A stretch of 58,489 nt of DNA from Drouetiella hepatica Uher 2000/2452 (lineage in GTDB: Bacteria > Cyanobacteriota > Cyanobacteriia > Elainellales > Elainellaceae). The notes beneath the pieces were generated by a model. It saw nothing but the letters and a program-made list of their open reading frames with translations, searched no databases and was not told where the DNA came from. Of this stretch, positions 27,368 to 35,563 are shown piece by piece. The translations under genes and the position numbers were made by a program. The DNA is taken from contig JAHHHD010000033.1 of NCBI GenBank assembly GCA_019359505.1, positions 1 to 58,489 on the forward strand, in the 5' to 3' direction. Position 1 is the stretch's first letter. Each line of letters begins with the position of its first letter.

Positions 27368-27622
27368 TTGAGCCTTCCAATACTATCTACGGTTAGTCTA
27401 TCGGATTACTGATCATAATACCTGAAATTGTGAGTGAAAGCGATTTTAGGCGCTGCTAATTTTGAATGGTTAGAATTGCTTAGCTATTATGTAGATGAGT
27501 GATAGCAGAATTCAGGTCGTCTCTAGCTCGATCGTGCCTGAGGTGAAAAGTCTCAATAACCGTTTTTTTGACTCCGTTCCCTGAAATATTTCTGGCATTG
27601 CTGACCTTTTCCTAAAACATTC
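27368..27622. other. Divergent promoter region
   Basis: 255 AT-rich bases between the divergent NIL and exported-protein genes. CCTGAAATATTTC near 27581 is a weak palindrome. Nothing else is evident. Confidence 0.3.
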
Positions 27623-28258
27623 ATGAAGCAGCGCTTTGCTCGTAAATTTACGACTGTCCAACCTCAATGCTGGCTAGCTTCTGGCATGTCTTTGCTGGTG
27701 ATAGCGGCTAGCTTCTGGACAGGTTCAAAAGCTGTTGCCTCAGAGCCGAATACCTTGCTGCTGCTGACCACTCCGCTCAACGAACAGCAGGTGAATCAGC
27801 TGTGGGCAGGAAATGTGCCGACTGATCGATCGATTATTGCGGCAAACACCGTTTCTCAATCCGATCTCACCATTCCCAGCCTGTGGTGGGCGCAGAAACA
27901 GTTTGGCGGTACCCTGCTCAACTACTGGGTCGCGTATTCTGGCGCTGATGGCGCTCCTCGCCGGATTGATCTGCTAGTCGATCAGCAGGTCTGGAATGGA
28001 ACCAGCTATATCGATCGCTATGCCTTCATCACGCAAATGGGCGAAACTGCAAAGGACTTTGATTACAACCTGCGGGTGTTTACCTGGCGAGGAGATTTAC
28101 TAGGAGCCTATGTTTGTGATTTCAGCGCCCCCAATCTGAGCAATTCTGGGACGATCGCCCCCACTGAAGACTCACGAACTGTCTCTCAATGCGATGTATT
28201 TCTGGGGCTTTCAGATCCCGGAACCTTTCAAAACAATCCCCTCCCTGCGGCACCTTGA
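27623..28258 (+). CDS. Hypothetical exported protein
   Basis: 211 residues, family not recognised. The N-terminus is basic (MKQRFARKF), followed by a hydrophobic stretch SGMSLLVIAASFWTGSKAVA that reads as a signal peptide cut near residue 40. The mature part has two cysteines (AYVCDFSA and SQCDVFLG) that could form a disulfide. Its sequence is rich in W and Y (LWWAQKQFGGTLLNYWVAY), suggesting a compact beta-rich domain. It converges on the binding-protein gene with 23 bases between the stops. Confidence 0.65.
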   Translation: MKQRFARKFTTVQPQCWLASGMSLLVIAASFWTGSKAVASEPNTLLLLTTPLNEQQVNQLWAGNVPTDRSIIAANTVSQSDLTIPSLWWAQKQFGGTLLNYWVAYSGADGAPRRIDLLVDQQVWNGTSYIDRYAFITQMGETAKDFDYNLRVFTWRGDLLGAYVCDFSAPNLSNSGTIAPTEDSRTVSQCDVFLGLSDPGTFQNNPLPAAP

Positions 28259-28281
28259 GATCTGGCTGACGCTAATTATTT

Positions 28282-29520
28282 CTAAGCGTTGCTCGATACC
28301 GCAGTATTGCGCAGGGTTGTCCAGAGACGGCGGTATTGCTCAACGGTATCAGGGGCTAGGGGCAGAAGGAATTCACTGCGCTGCTGAATTCCACCATCAG
28401 CGATCGTCGCTCTAGCCTGACGTAAAGATTCTGGCAGATTTTCTGAGGCAATTGTTTTACCGACGGCTGTTTCACCAACGGCTGTTTCACCAAAAAAGAG
28501 CGGTGAAGCTGCAGAGCTGAGTAGTGAAAGCTGTGTGGCAATTTGGGGTTGCCAGCAGAAACCAATCCACTGCTTCACTAGGGAGAGACGATCGCTCGCC
28601 CCAGTCGAGATCGTTGGAGCCGTCGTAGGACGCACCCACAGGTCGGCAGTCAAAACGCTGCCCGATTGGGGCACCACGCCAGCTAATTCGCGATCGCGCT
28701 TGAGGATGGGCAAAATTTCGTGTGACCAGCCCACCGCCAGCCAGGTATCTTCCAAAATTAGCGGCTGGAGATAGGACTTAGAGCTGTAGAACTTGACCTG
28801 CTGCTGAAGCAATTGCAGCTCTGCAGGCAAATTGGCAACACTTTGCAAGTCGGCAAGATTGATCGATCGCCCTAATTTCTTCAGGGTTAGCCCAATCACA
28901 GCTCTAGCACTATCGGGCAAGGAAATACGTCCTTTGAGAGGCGATCGCCATAAATCGCTCCAGTCAGAAGGTGTCCACCCCAAAGACTTGAACTTGTCTG
29001 GACGATAGACCATCATTAGCGTTCCCCAACGATAGGGAGCTGCCCAGAGCGAATCATTGGCTTTGCCTAAGTTTCCTTGAGCATCTCGTCGAGCAAATTG
29101 CTGCCACACTTCGGGCAGCTGCTGCCATTCAGGAATGTCTTGGAGAGGCAAAGGCTGAATGAGTTTTTGCTGAATGGCTGGAGCGAGCCAGTAGTCGCCC
29201 AGCGTCACGAGATCAGAGGGTGGCACAGATTTGTCGCCCACAAAAGGAACAAATCCTGGAATGGGGACTGTCTTTGGATCGCTTTGGGGCGTTTGCCAAG
29301 TTTGCAGTAGCTCAAACAACTCTGCAAGCTGTTTACTCTGAGAAAAACTGAGCGGCAGGCTGGCAGCTTGCCGCTGAAATTCCTTCAAGAGCTGAGGCGG
29401 CACAGAGTTTTCCAAGACGCGAATTTTGAGTGCCGCGTCGCTAGTGGAATTACAGCCCAACACTAGCTGGCTGAGAGCTAACGCACTGGTGCCGAGGAGG
29501 AGCGATCGCCGAGTGAGCAT
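28282..29520 (-). CDS. Extracellular solute-binding lipoprotein (polyamine/iron type), Tat signal
   Basis: 412 residues. The N-terminus MLTRRSLLLGTSALALSQ has a twin-arginine motif and ends in the lipobox LVLGC (Cys23), so it should be a Tat-exported lipoprotein. The mature part resembles PotD/iron-type binding proteins (WAAPYRWGTLMMVYRPDKF, PLKGRISLPDSARAVIGL, LILEDTWLAVGW). No permease or ATPase gene adjoins. A 15-base duplication encodes GETAV twice. The substrate is undetermined. Confidence 0.8.
   Translation of the reverse strand: MLTRRSLLLGTSALALSQLVLGCNSTSDAALKIRVLENSVPPQLLKEFQRQAASLPLSFSQSKQLAELFELLQTWQTPQSDPKTVPIPGFVPFVGDKSVPPSDLVTLGDYWLAPAIQQKLIQPLPLQDIPEWQQLPEVWQQFARRDAQGNLGKANDSLWAAPYRWGTLMMVYRPDKFKSLGWTPSDWSDLWRSPLKGRISLPDSARAVIGLTLKKLGRSINLADLQSVANLPAELQLLQQQVKFYSSKSYLQPLILEDTWLAVGWSHEILPILKRDRELAGVVPQSGSVLTADLWVRPTTAPTISTGASDRLSLVKQWIGFCWQPQIATQLSLLSSAASPLFFGETAVGETAVGKTIASENLPESLRQARATIADGGIQQRSEFLLPLAPDTVEQYRRLWTTLRNTAVSSNA
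28463..28492 (-). repeat. 15-bp tandem duplication in binding-protein gene
   Basis: ACGGCTGTTTCACCA occurs twice in perfect tandem (28463-28477, 28478-28492), with a degenerate third unit before it. It encodes GETAV-GETAV. Confidence 0.95.
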
Positions 29521-30127
29521 GGGGCAAATAAGCGTAAATTAATAAGCGTAAATTAATCTGTGAAGAAGTGAAGCTTCTACCCGAAGGCGTGGGAAGTCTA
29601 TTTTCATAGGTATTTCAGTCTATCTCATCCCATTCACAAGGATCGTTGCTGATTTTAGGTATAAATTTTTTTGAAAGAGATGCTCAGCACCCCTTTCAAA
29701 AAAATTTATACCCAGATTAAATAATGCCTCACAAGGGTTCTAATGAGTAATCACAGACCTTATGGAAAGCAGTTATTTGCCTGACGATTCTGCAATTAAA
29801 AGTCTTCAGAGTTCATCAGAGTTCAAGAGAATTTGATTAACCTGCAATAGCTTGCTGCTGCCAATAGCGATCGAATCTCGCTAATTTCTATTCACTTTCA
29901 CTCAGCAATGATTGCACCTAGATGATTAATGTAGACTGTTAAAACTGTGCCGTTTCTCAGTCTTTTCGGCTTAAATTTTTCTATGAATAAAAAGATGTTT
30001 CAGATTCTTCTCTTGAATAAAAATAGATTGAGCAACAAAAGTTAAATGATTCAGGAGTATTCACTCCTATTGAGCATTTAGTTCTTAAAATATGGACATA
30101 ATTCGTTAAGAAGAAGTAGAGCATTGA
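29521..30127. other. 607-bp divergent intergenic region
   Basis: AT-rich region between divergent genes. It holds a 14-base direct duplication (AATAAGCGTAAATT twice, near 29526-29553), the hairpin at 29658-29712 and the presumed promoters. No open frame of coding character was seen. Confidence 0.4.
29658..29712. repeat. Intergenic hairpin, T-run outside apex
   Basis: Perfect 20-base arms (29658-29677 and 29693-29712) around a 15-base loop containing TGCTCAGCA. The left arm is GGTATAAATTTTTTTGAAAG. A T-run precedes and an A-run follows the apex. Confidence 0.9.
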
Positions 30128-30496
30128 ATGGATCCACTCCAGGAGCAAGTGTCTAATTTAAGTACAAAAGTAGATGCGCTGCATGGCAGCCTTGAGCAGG
30201 TGGGAAGTCAAATTATTGACATTCTCTCTGAGCTAAAGGGGAAAGAGCGCGGTTACTCCTCGTCCTCTGGAGCAAGTCTGGGGCGTTATTCTCCGCCCAG
30301 CCGCAGTAGTTTTGACATGGAAATGGCGCACAAAGATGTGTTAGCCGATGACAATTACTCAGATTCAGATTCTCAGAAGGGCGATCGCGTTCTGGCTCCA
30401 GAAGTCCAGATTCAGCGCTTGACAGCTCAGTTAACGGCTGCCTACAACCGGATTGCCGCCTTGGAAGAGCAGCTCATGTCCCGGCGAGTCCTGTAG
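30128..30496 (+). CDS. Hypothetical coiled-coil protein
   Basis: 122 residues, no recognised family. The N-terminal 40 residues (EQVSNLSTKVDALHGSLEQV) and C-terminal 35 (IQRLTAQLTAAYNRIAALEE) look like coiled coil, joined by a Ser- and Asp-rich linker (SSSSGASLGRY, DNYSDSDSQKGD). It has no signal peptide, so it is probably a cytoplasmic oligomeric protein. A hairpin between it and the convergent cobT gene follows at 30518. Confidence 0.65.
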   Translation: MDPLQEQVSNLSTKVDALHGSLEQVGSQIIDILSELKGKERGYSSSSGASLGRYSPPSRSSFDMEMAHKDVLADDNYSDSDSQKGDRVLAPEVQIQRLTAQLTAAYNRIAALEEQLMSRRVL

Positions 30497-30517
30497 TACC
30501 TTTGGTGTTGATATTCA

Positions 30518-30570
30518 TGCAATGGTCTTTTATGGGGTGAGCTTCGCCCACCCCATAAAAGACCATTGCA
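30518..30570. repeat. Intergenic hairpin between convergent genes
   Basis: Perfect 22-base arms (30518-30539 and 30549-30570) with a 9-base loop. The left arm begins TGCAATGGTCTTTTATGGGG. It could end transcription from either side, but the T/A order is opposite to that of an intrinsic terminator. Confidence 0.9.
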
Positions 30571-30587
30571 TTTTGAGCACTGTACCT

Positions 30588-31682
30588 TCAGCGGCTCAAG
30601 CGATCATACTCGTTGGCAAGAGTCTCGATCGCTGATAACATCTGTGCCTGATCCCAGTTTTGGTAGAGGTGGGCGGCGATCGCGCATCCACCAGCCCCCA
30701 CGCCCTCTTTCACAAAGCCTTGCTCGTAGGCGCGCAGCATCTCGTAACGTGATGGGGCAAAGCTGAGCTGAGTGGCTAACAGCGGAGCTGCCAGCATTTG
30801 CGCTAGACCCACAGCGTCACCCGTTGGATCTTCTGCCACCCAACGGGTAGTTCCCACTGCCACTTGTTCAGGTCGCCAGTTCAAAGACTCAGTGCGAACC
30901 ATTGCCTGAATCAGCGCGTAAACTGCTAACATTTGCGTTCCACCTGCCAGCAGAACGCCGCAAGATCGGCTAGCAGCGATCGTCATACCTGCTACCACTA
31001 CCTGCATAGGGTCGCCCACAGCCGCTACGACGCTATCCCAGTTTTCTTTTTGCTTTAATCCCGCCCGTTTTAGCCCAGCCTGTACGATCTCCCACTTCTG
31101 CTGATGATTGCAAGTTGGGTGGCTGCTGCTGACCTTCCCCATAGCATCCCAGCCCAATGCGGTTAGCACTGCTAGCGCCGTTGTGGTGCCACCCACAACA
31201 CACTCCCCCAGAATGAGATAGCCCTGTGCTTCAGCTGCCAGCTTTGCGCCCCAGATTAGACCCTGCTGCAACAGATGTCGCACCATAGCAAGATCGAGGG
31301 CATGCCCGTGGCTCAGGCATTGGGCAGGACTCCCCTGAAGGTCGATCGCCGGGACAGAGGGTGGCTGAGGCAATCCGGCATTAAACAGGTAGACCGGAAT
31401 CTGCTGGGCTACGACGATCGCCCGCGTGATCAGCACTGGCGATGCACCCGACTGTAGCGGCGGCAAGGGATAGGTCGGATGAGCCTGAACCCCGCGCGCC
31501 AAAAATTCGGCATCTGCTACTGCCGTATAGCGGCGATCGTCTGGTGTAGCTCCAGCCGCAGAAATGCCGGGGATCAGCCCTGTTTCGGTAAATCCCAAGA
31601 TGCAAGCCAGCAGCGGAGGAGCCTTTTGAAATCGATGTATCCAGGCTTCGGCTTGCTCAATCTGGCTGTAGGCTCGAATCAT
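30588..31682 (-). CDS. cobT: Nicotinate-nucleotide phosphoribosyltransferase, cyanobacterial CobT type (UPF0284)
   Basis: 364 residues of the CobT-related family found in cyanobacteria and archaea. It activates the lower ligand base during cobamide assembly. Family features are ACILGFTETGLIPGISAAG at the N-terminus, GECVVGGTTTALAVLTALG in the middle, and SCGVLLAGGTQMLAVYAL and LAPSRYEMLRAYEQGF-like sequence near the end. It shares the strand with a DUF2232 gene 66 bases upstream, a pairing I recall from other cyanobacteria. cobA lies elsewhere in the window. Confidence 0.88.
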   Translation of the reverse strand: MIRAYSQIEQAEAWIHRFQKAPPLLACILGFTETGLIPGISAAGATPDDRRYTAVADAEFLARGVQAHPTYPLPPLQSGASPVLITRAIVVAQQIPVYLFNAGLPQPPSVPAIDLQGSPAQCLSHGHALDLAMVRHLLQQGLIWGAKLAAEAQGYLILGECVVGGTTTALAVLTALGWDAMGKVSSSHPTCNHQQKWEIVQAGLKRAGLKQKENWDSVVAAVGDPMQVVVAGMTIAASRSCGVLLAGGTQMLAVYALIQAMVRTESLNWRPEQVAVGTTRWVAEDPTGDAVGLAQMLAAPLLATQLSFAPSRYEMLRAYEQGFVKEGVGAGGCAIAAHLYQNWDQAQMLSAIETLANEYDRLSR

Positions 31683-31748
31683 TGGCTAGGTTCTAGGGTG
31701 GGTTCAAACAGGCTCAGATATCAGGTGTTGCTAATGGTTTAAGGCACT

Positions 31749-32585
31749 TTACTCTTCGAGCAACACCTGTACCCACTGCGGCGGATCAGGAATAGGATTA
31801 CCCAATCGCCCTAGCAGCAGCCATGCCGCCAAATGCACCGTAAACAGGTAAACCAGATCACTGCACAAAATAATCACAACAGTGGCAACCTGCACCACCG
31901 TTAGATTGGTTTGCCCCAGACTGTCTAGCCCTAGCCAGCCCCAATCTACCAGGACAGACAGCAACCATTGGATAAAGTCTGCAACCCGGTTAGTGGAATA
32001 AGCCCACAGGTCTTCGCCCAGAAAAACAGATAGAATGCTGAGCCGGAAGAAAAATCCTAGAGTGGAGAGTAAAGTCCCCAGAATCATAGAGGGTAGCCAA
32101 GGCGATCGCCGATGCCACATCATCCCCAACTGCACACCCAGCAAGGCATAGGGCACAAAAAACAGCAGACTTAAGTAAGGTCCCATTAGCACCGACAGCA
32201 GCAATCCACAGACGATCGCTGCCATCCAGGACGATCGATGTCCCCAGCGCAGATAAACTAGGGCGATCGGCAGGGGAAACAAAATGCGCATCCAGGGGCC
32301 AATGCTGAGGTAGTAGCTCACCAGCCAGAGCAAACTGGCAGTGCTAGCCAAGAATGCCACCTCTACAAGCGTGAGGGGCGGTGTTTTGATAGCGACGATT
32401 CCCAGGCGATCGCCTGCTGTCGATCGATCGGTAGATTGAGCGGGGCGAGACAGGCCAGCCTCGACTTCAGCTAACTCCTCGGCAAGACTGCGCTGATCGG
32501 TTGGGCGATTGCTATCGTCACGATTTTTTTCTTCGCGATTCTCTCCCGTCGGATCAGTCAGCGAATTATCGAAAGAACTGCTCAT
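31749..32585 (-). CDS. DUF2232 membrane protein
   Basis: 278 residues. A polar, charged N-terminus of about 70 residues (GENREEKNRDDSNRP) is followed by about seven hydrophobic segments, among them TLVEVAFLASTASLLWLVSYY, WMRILFPLPIALVYLRWG and VVIILCSDLVYLFTVHLAAW. This is the pattern of DUF2232, predicted to act as an S-component-like or envelope protein, with function unknown. It lies just upstream of cobT on the same strand; whether it serves cobalamin transport is only a guess. Confidence 0.75.
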   Translation of the reverse strand: MSSSFDNSLTDPTGENREEKNRDDSNRPTDQRSLAEELAEVEAGLSRPAQSTDRSTAGDRLGIVAIKTPPLTLVEVAFLASTASLLWLVSYYLSIGPWMRILFPLPIALVYLRWGHRSSWMAAIVCGLLLSVLMGPYLSLLFFVPYALLGVQLGMMWHRRSPWLPSMILGTLLSTLGFFFRLSILSVFLGEDLWAYSTNRVADFIQWLLSVLVDWGWLGLDSLGQTNLTVVQVATVVIILCSDLVYLFTVHLAAWLLLGRLGNPIPDPPQWVQVLLEE

Positions 32586-32773
32586 GCCGTTTTGAATTTT
32601 AGATTTTGGCTTTTGGATTTTGAAATCCTTCTGGCATGAGCGCCTTTCGTAAGCATTTGGCTAACACTTATCTTTTGGGGTGGAGTTCTTTCGGGCATGG
32701 AGGCAAGGATCTTTAAAGCACAATCAGCTCATCTACTGTAGCTTTAATCCAAAATCTAAAGTCCAAAATCGCC

Positions 32774-33658
32774 TCACGTTTCTCCCAGCCATGCCAAAAG
32801 CTCTGCATTGACGCACTCGGCGCACTCGTCATAGAGACAGTGTCCGGCTTCAGGAATTTCGACTAGCCGCAGTTGGGAGTTGAAACTAGAGAGCTGGCGC
32901 CCGCGCACGATGGGAATGACGCGATCGCCTTCTCCCCATACCACTAAGATAGGCACTGTCACTTGCGGCAACAGATCCTCTGTTTTAAGGCTGAAATCAA
33001 TCTGAGTCCGGGCTTTTGAGAGTCGGTAGAAAGCTTTGGAGGCTCCGCGATCGAATCCAGGAGTCAGAAAGCTGGCAATTAGCTCTTCAGTGATACGCTC
33101 CGGATTGACGTAAGCCGCTTTAAGAATCGCTCGAATGATGCCGGGACGACGAACCATCTGAAACAGCAGACGAATCACCAGCGGAGAGGTAAAAAAGCTC
33201 TCAATTCTGCCTACCCACGACTGAAGCGAACCGATGAGCAGCTCTTGACGGGAAGCTGGCAGCGTCAGCAGCGCCAGATTTTTCACCATTTCAGGGTAAG
33301 CCACGGCTGCGGTAAGAGCCACCAATGCGCCTAGGGAATGACCAACCAGCACGATCGGCTCTCCGATGAAGGTGCGCCAAAAGTCATAGACCTGATCTGC
33401 CCACAGCTCAACTTTGTAGGCAGTGTCGGCTTTCTCCGAAGCGCCAAAGCCTACTAAATCTAGGGCATAGACAGGATGGGTTTGGCTTAGCGGCAGCAGA
33501 TTTTCCTGCCATTGAGCCAGCGAAGAGCCAAACCCATGAAGAAACAAAATGGGCGGCTGATCGGTGGGTGTAGCCGATCGCACAAAGGTATAGCGTACCT
33601 GCCAACCTCTCCAAATCCAATCGCGCTGTGAGCCAAGTCGTGTTTGCTGCAATTGCAC
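32774..33658 (-). CDS. Alpha/beta hydrolase
   Basis: 294 residues with the alpha/beta hydrolase pattern: oxyanion region ILFLHGFGSSLAQWQ, nucleophile elbow VGHSLGALVAL, acid residue in VVWGEGDRVIP and catalytic histidine in IPEAGHCLYDE. There is no signal peptide. Many cyanobacteria carry such proteins for ester or lipid turnover; the substrate cannot be deduced. A repeat with a hairpin lies upstream (33741-33823). Confidence 0.88.
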   Translation of the reverse strand: MQLQQTRLGSQRDWIWRGWQVRYTFVRSATPTDQPPILFLHGFGSSLAQWQENLLPLSQTHPVYALDLVGFGASEKADTAYKVELWADQVYDFWRTFIGEPIVLVGHSLGALVALTAAVAYPEMVKNLALLTLPASRQELLIGSLQSWVGRIESFFTSPLVIRLLFQMVRRPGIIRAILKAAYVNPERITEELIASFLTPGFDRGASKAFYRLSKARTQIDFSLKTEDLLPQVTVPILVVWGEGDRVIPIVRGRQLSSFNSQLRLVEIPEAGHCLYDECAECVNAELLAWLGET

Positions 33659-33708
33659 TCAGGCTCCCTAAGGCATGACTCCATCTTTGATCCATACTTT
33701 TGCCAGTA

Positions 33709-33738
33709 TATCGGCTGCTAGCATATCGGCTGCCATGA
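33709..33738. repeat. 15-bp tandem duplication, intergenic
   Basis: TATCGGCTGCTAGCA is followed by TATCGGCTGCCATGA, an 11-base identical start in two units with a period of 15. It lies outside any gene, upstream of the alpha/beta hydrolase. Confidence 0.8.
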
Positions 33739-33740
33739 CT

Positions 33741-33823
33741 GTCGCCAGTCTGCTGAGGAAATTTTTGGTGGGGCGCGAAGCGCCCCACCAAAAATTTCCC
33801 CATCCTAACCGCCTTGGCGATCG
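33741..33823. repeat. Repeat with conserved flanks and variable hairpin, copy 1
   Basis: The flanks GTCGCCAGTCTGCTG (left) and TCCTAACCGCCTTGGCGATC (right) enclose a perfect hairpin with 20-base arms (33757-33776 and 33780-33799) and the loop GAA. Copy 2 is at 44482-44563. The remainder of 33659-34139 is AT-rich and without a gene. Confidence 0.92.
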
Positions 33824-34139
33824 CTCTTTGCCTGTCCGTAACTCTACGACTTTGGGTCGTGTTTCAAGTATGTTGCTAATTTTTTGAACGGGATGCAAAA
33901 GAGGGATACAAAAATGCTGAACGGACAATTAAGTTTACAGAGATTACTCGTTAGACTCAATTGTTCAGATAACTTAACACCTTACTCATAACTTTAAAGA
34001 TAAGGTTAAGTTAACTAGAAAAAGTCACAAGATTAACTAATTTTATCTACTCGATTTTTTGCGATATGAGTAAGCGGTGTGAGCAGAGCAAGCATGTGAG
34101 CTAATCGCCTGTAGATTAATTTTACCTGGAGGAATAAAT

Positions 34140-34334
34140 ATGATTACGACAAATCTTTACTACCTCAGAGTTGATCCAGATACGCGCAACGACAAAGGCT
34201 CTTTTGTGGAAGATACCGTCTACAAGCTGATGGAGATTGAGCCATCGGGCTGGGCTTTGATCTGTCACGACGAAGCAAGCTGTCACTATGTTGATCCAGA
34301 TGCCCTGAGAGAACTATCTGAGGACGATCGCTAA
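34140..34334 (+). CDS. Small hypothetical acidic protein
   Basis: 64 residues, not recognised. An excellent ribosome site (GGAGGAATAAAT) precedes the ATG and a clear terminator follows, so the gene is real. The protein is acidic and ends RELSEDDR; two cysteines lie in ICHDEASCHYVD with a nearby His, a possible metal site. No signal peptide or membrane segment. Confidence 0.75.
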   Translation: MITTNLYYLRVDPDTRNDKGSFVEDTVYKLMEIEPSGWALICHDEASCHYVDPDALRELSEDDR

Positions 34335-34361
34335 TTACGAATGTCTAAACCCGTTTTTTTC

Positions 34362-34387
34362 AAAAGGGACGCCGTGCGTCCCTTTTT
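34362..34387 (+). terminator. Intrinsic terminator
   Basis: AAAAGGGACGC, loop CGT, GCGTCCCTTTTTTT. It has a GC stem with A's before and T's after, the classical order, 28 bases after the stop of the small gene. Confidence 0.9.
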
Positions 34388-34409
34388 TTAGCCCTAAGGA
34401 TAAAGCACT

Positions 34410-34500
34410 TAGGACTTACGCAAGCCCTCTAGCTGTAGTGCATTTTTGTTGTGTGTGGTGGGCGCAGCCCACCACACACAACAAAAATGCGTAAGTCCTA
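34410..34500. repeat. Nested inverted repeat: hairpin inside TAGGACTTAC ends
   Basis: An inner perfect hairpin with 24-base arms (34440-34463 and 34467-34490) and the loop GCA lies inside outer 10-base inverted ends TAGGACTTAC (34410-34419) and GTAAGTCCTA (34491-34500). There are 20 unpaired bases on the left only. The outer ends resemble widespread cyanobacterial transposon or MITE ends. Confidence 0.88.
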
Positions 34501-34519
34501 GCACTATTGCTTCATCCAC

Positions 34520-34574
34520 CTATGAGATTTATTTTGGGAGACGCGCTCCGCGTCTCCCAAAATAAATCTCATAG
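34520..34574. repeat. Intergenic hairpin
   Basis: Perfect 26-base arms (34520-34545, 34549-34574) with a 3-base loop CTC. The left arm contains GATTTATTTTGGGAGACGCG. It lies between the nested repeat and the SDR gene. Confidence 0.92.
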
Positions 34575-34600
34575 CTAAAATTAGTAACTTCGATGAAGCT

Positions 34601-35377
34601 TCAGGACTGACGACGATTAACCAGAGTTGCACTCGCTTGATCGGTCGGGAATATCACCACGTCACTGATGTTGACGTGCAAAGGACGAGTGGCACAAAAC
34701 ACCACGATATCGGCAATATCTTCAGGGGTGAGCGGTGTTACATTGGCATAGACCTTGGCAGCCCGATCGCCATCTCCCCGAAAGCGCACTTGGCTAAAAT
34801 CAGTTTCCACCATGCCGGGATCGATCAAGCAGACGCGCACGGGAGTTCCCAACAGATCTAGCTTCAAGCCTTCAGAAAGGACGCGCACGGCGGCTTTGGT
34901 GGCGCAGTAAACATTGCCTCCCGGATAGGTTTGGTGTCCGGCGATCGAACCCATATTGATGACCTGTCCGCGTCCCCGACCCACCATTCCGGGCACAAGC
35001 TGTCGGGTGACGTACAGCAGTCCCTTAACATTTGTGTCAATCATTTCCTCCCAGTCTTGAATGCTGCCCTCGTGCAATTTGTCCAAGCCCCGACTCAACC
35101 CGGCATTGTTAACCAAAGTATCTACGCTTGTCCAAGCTTCCGGTAGCGAAGCAAGGCGAGACTCTACCTGAGAGCGATCGCACACATCTAGCTCCAGTAA
35201 GTGGGTCTGCGTACCGAACGTTTGCTCTAGCTCTGCCGCAAGTTTTTCTAGCCGATCCCTGCGTCGCGCTGCCAAAATCAGCTTGGCTCCGCTTTGAGCA
35301 AAAGCGTGGGCACAGGCAGCTCCAATGCCGCTACTCGCTCCGGTGATTAAAACAATTTGGTCTTGAATAGAAGCCAT
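34601..35377 (-). CDS. SDR family oxidoreductase (YdfG-like)
   Basis: 258 residues with classical short-chain dehydrogenase motifs: nucleotide-binding TGASSGIGAACA, NNAG in TLVNNAGLSRG, catalytic Ser in INMGSIAGH, and YCATKAA for Tyr and Lys. The arginines in LAARRRDR favour NADPH. The sequence is close in style to YdfG-type 3-hydroxy acid dehydrogenases. It is divergent from hemL. Confidence 0.9.
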   Translation of the reverse strand: MASIQDQIVLITGASSGIGAACAHAFAQSGAKLILAARRRDRLEKLAAELEQTFGTQTHLLELDVCDRSQVESRLASLPEAWTSVDTLVNNAGLSRGLDKLHEGSIQDWEEMIDTNVKGLLYVTRQLVPGMVGRGRGQVINMGSIAGHQTYPGGNVYCATKAAVRVLSEGLKLDLLGTPVRVCLIDPGMVETDFSQVRFRGDGDRAAKVYANVTPLTPEDIADIVVFCATRPLHVNISDVVIFPTDQASATLVNRRQS

Positions 35378-35563
35378 AGTGCGTCACGTGAGGTTTTAGA
35401 GAAAGTCTAATGGACTCGCGTTTGATTGGCTTAATGATCATCTTTCTCAAGCTGCGTAAAACTGAAGACAGAGGCGATTAGGATAGATCAAGAGAAGCGA
35501 TCGCCCCACCTCGCTATGGGTTAAAGCATTGAGTGGGTTAAAGCATTTAATCAGGAGAGAGAA

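Noticed and set aside
30588-31748. Cobalamin riboswitch before cobT
   Set aside because: Only 66 bases separate cobT from the upstream gene; too short, and no B12-box-like sequence was seen.
34451-34645. Short open frames across the palindromic repeats (also near 33600-33900, 44451-44667 and 42470-42764)
   Set aside because: They exist because the palindromes are free of stops; they encode no recognisable domain and have no ribosome sites.
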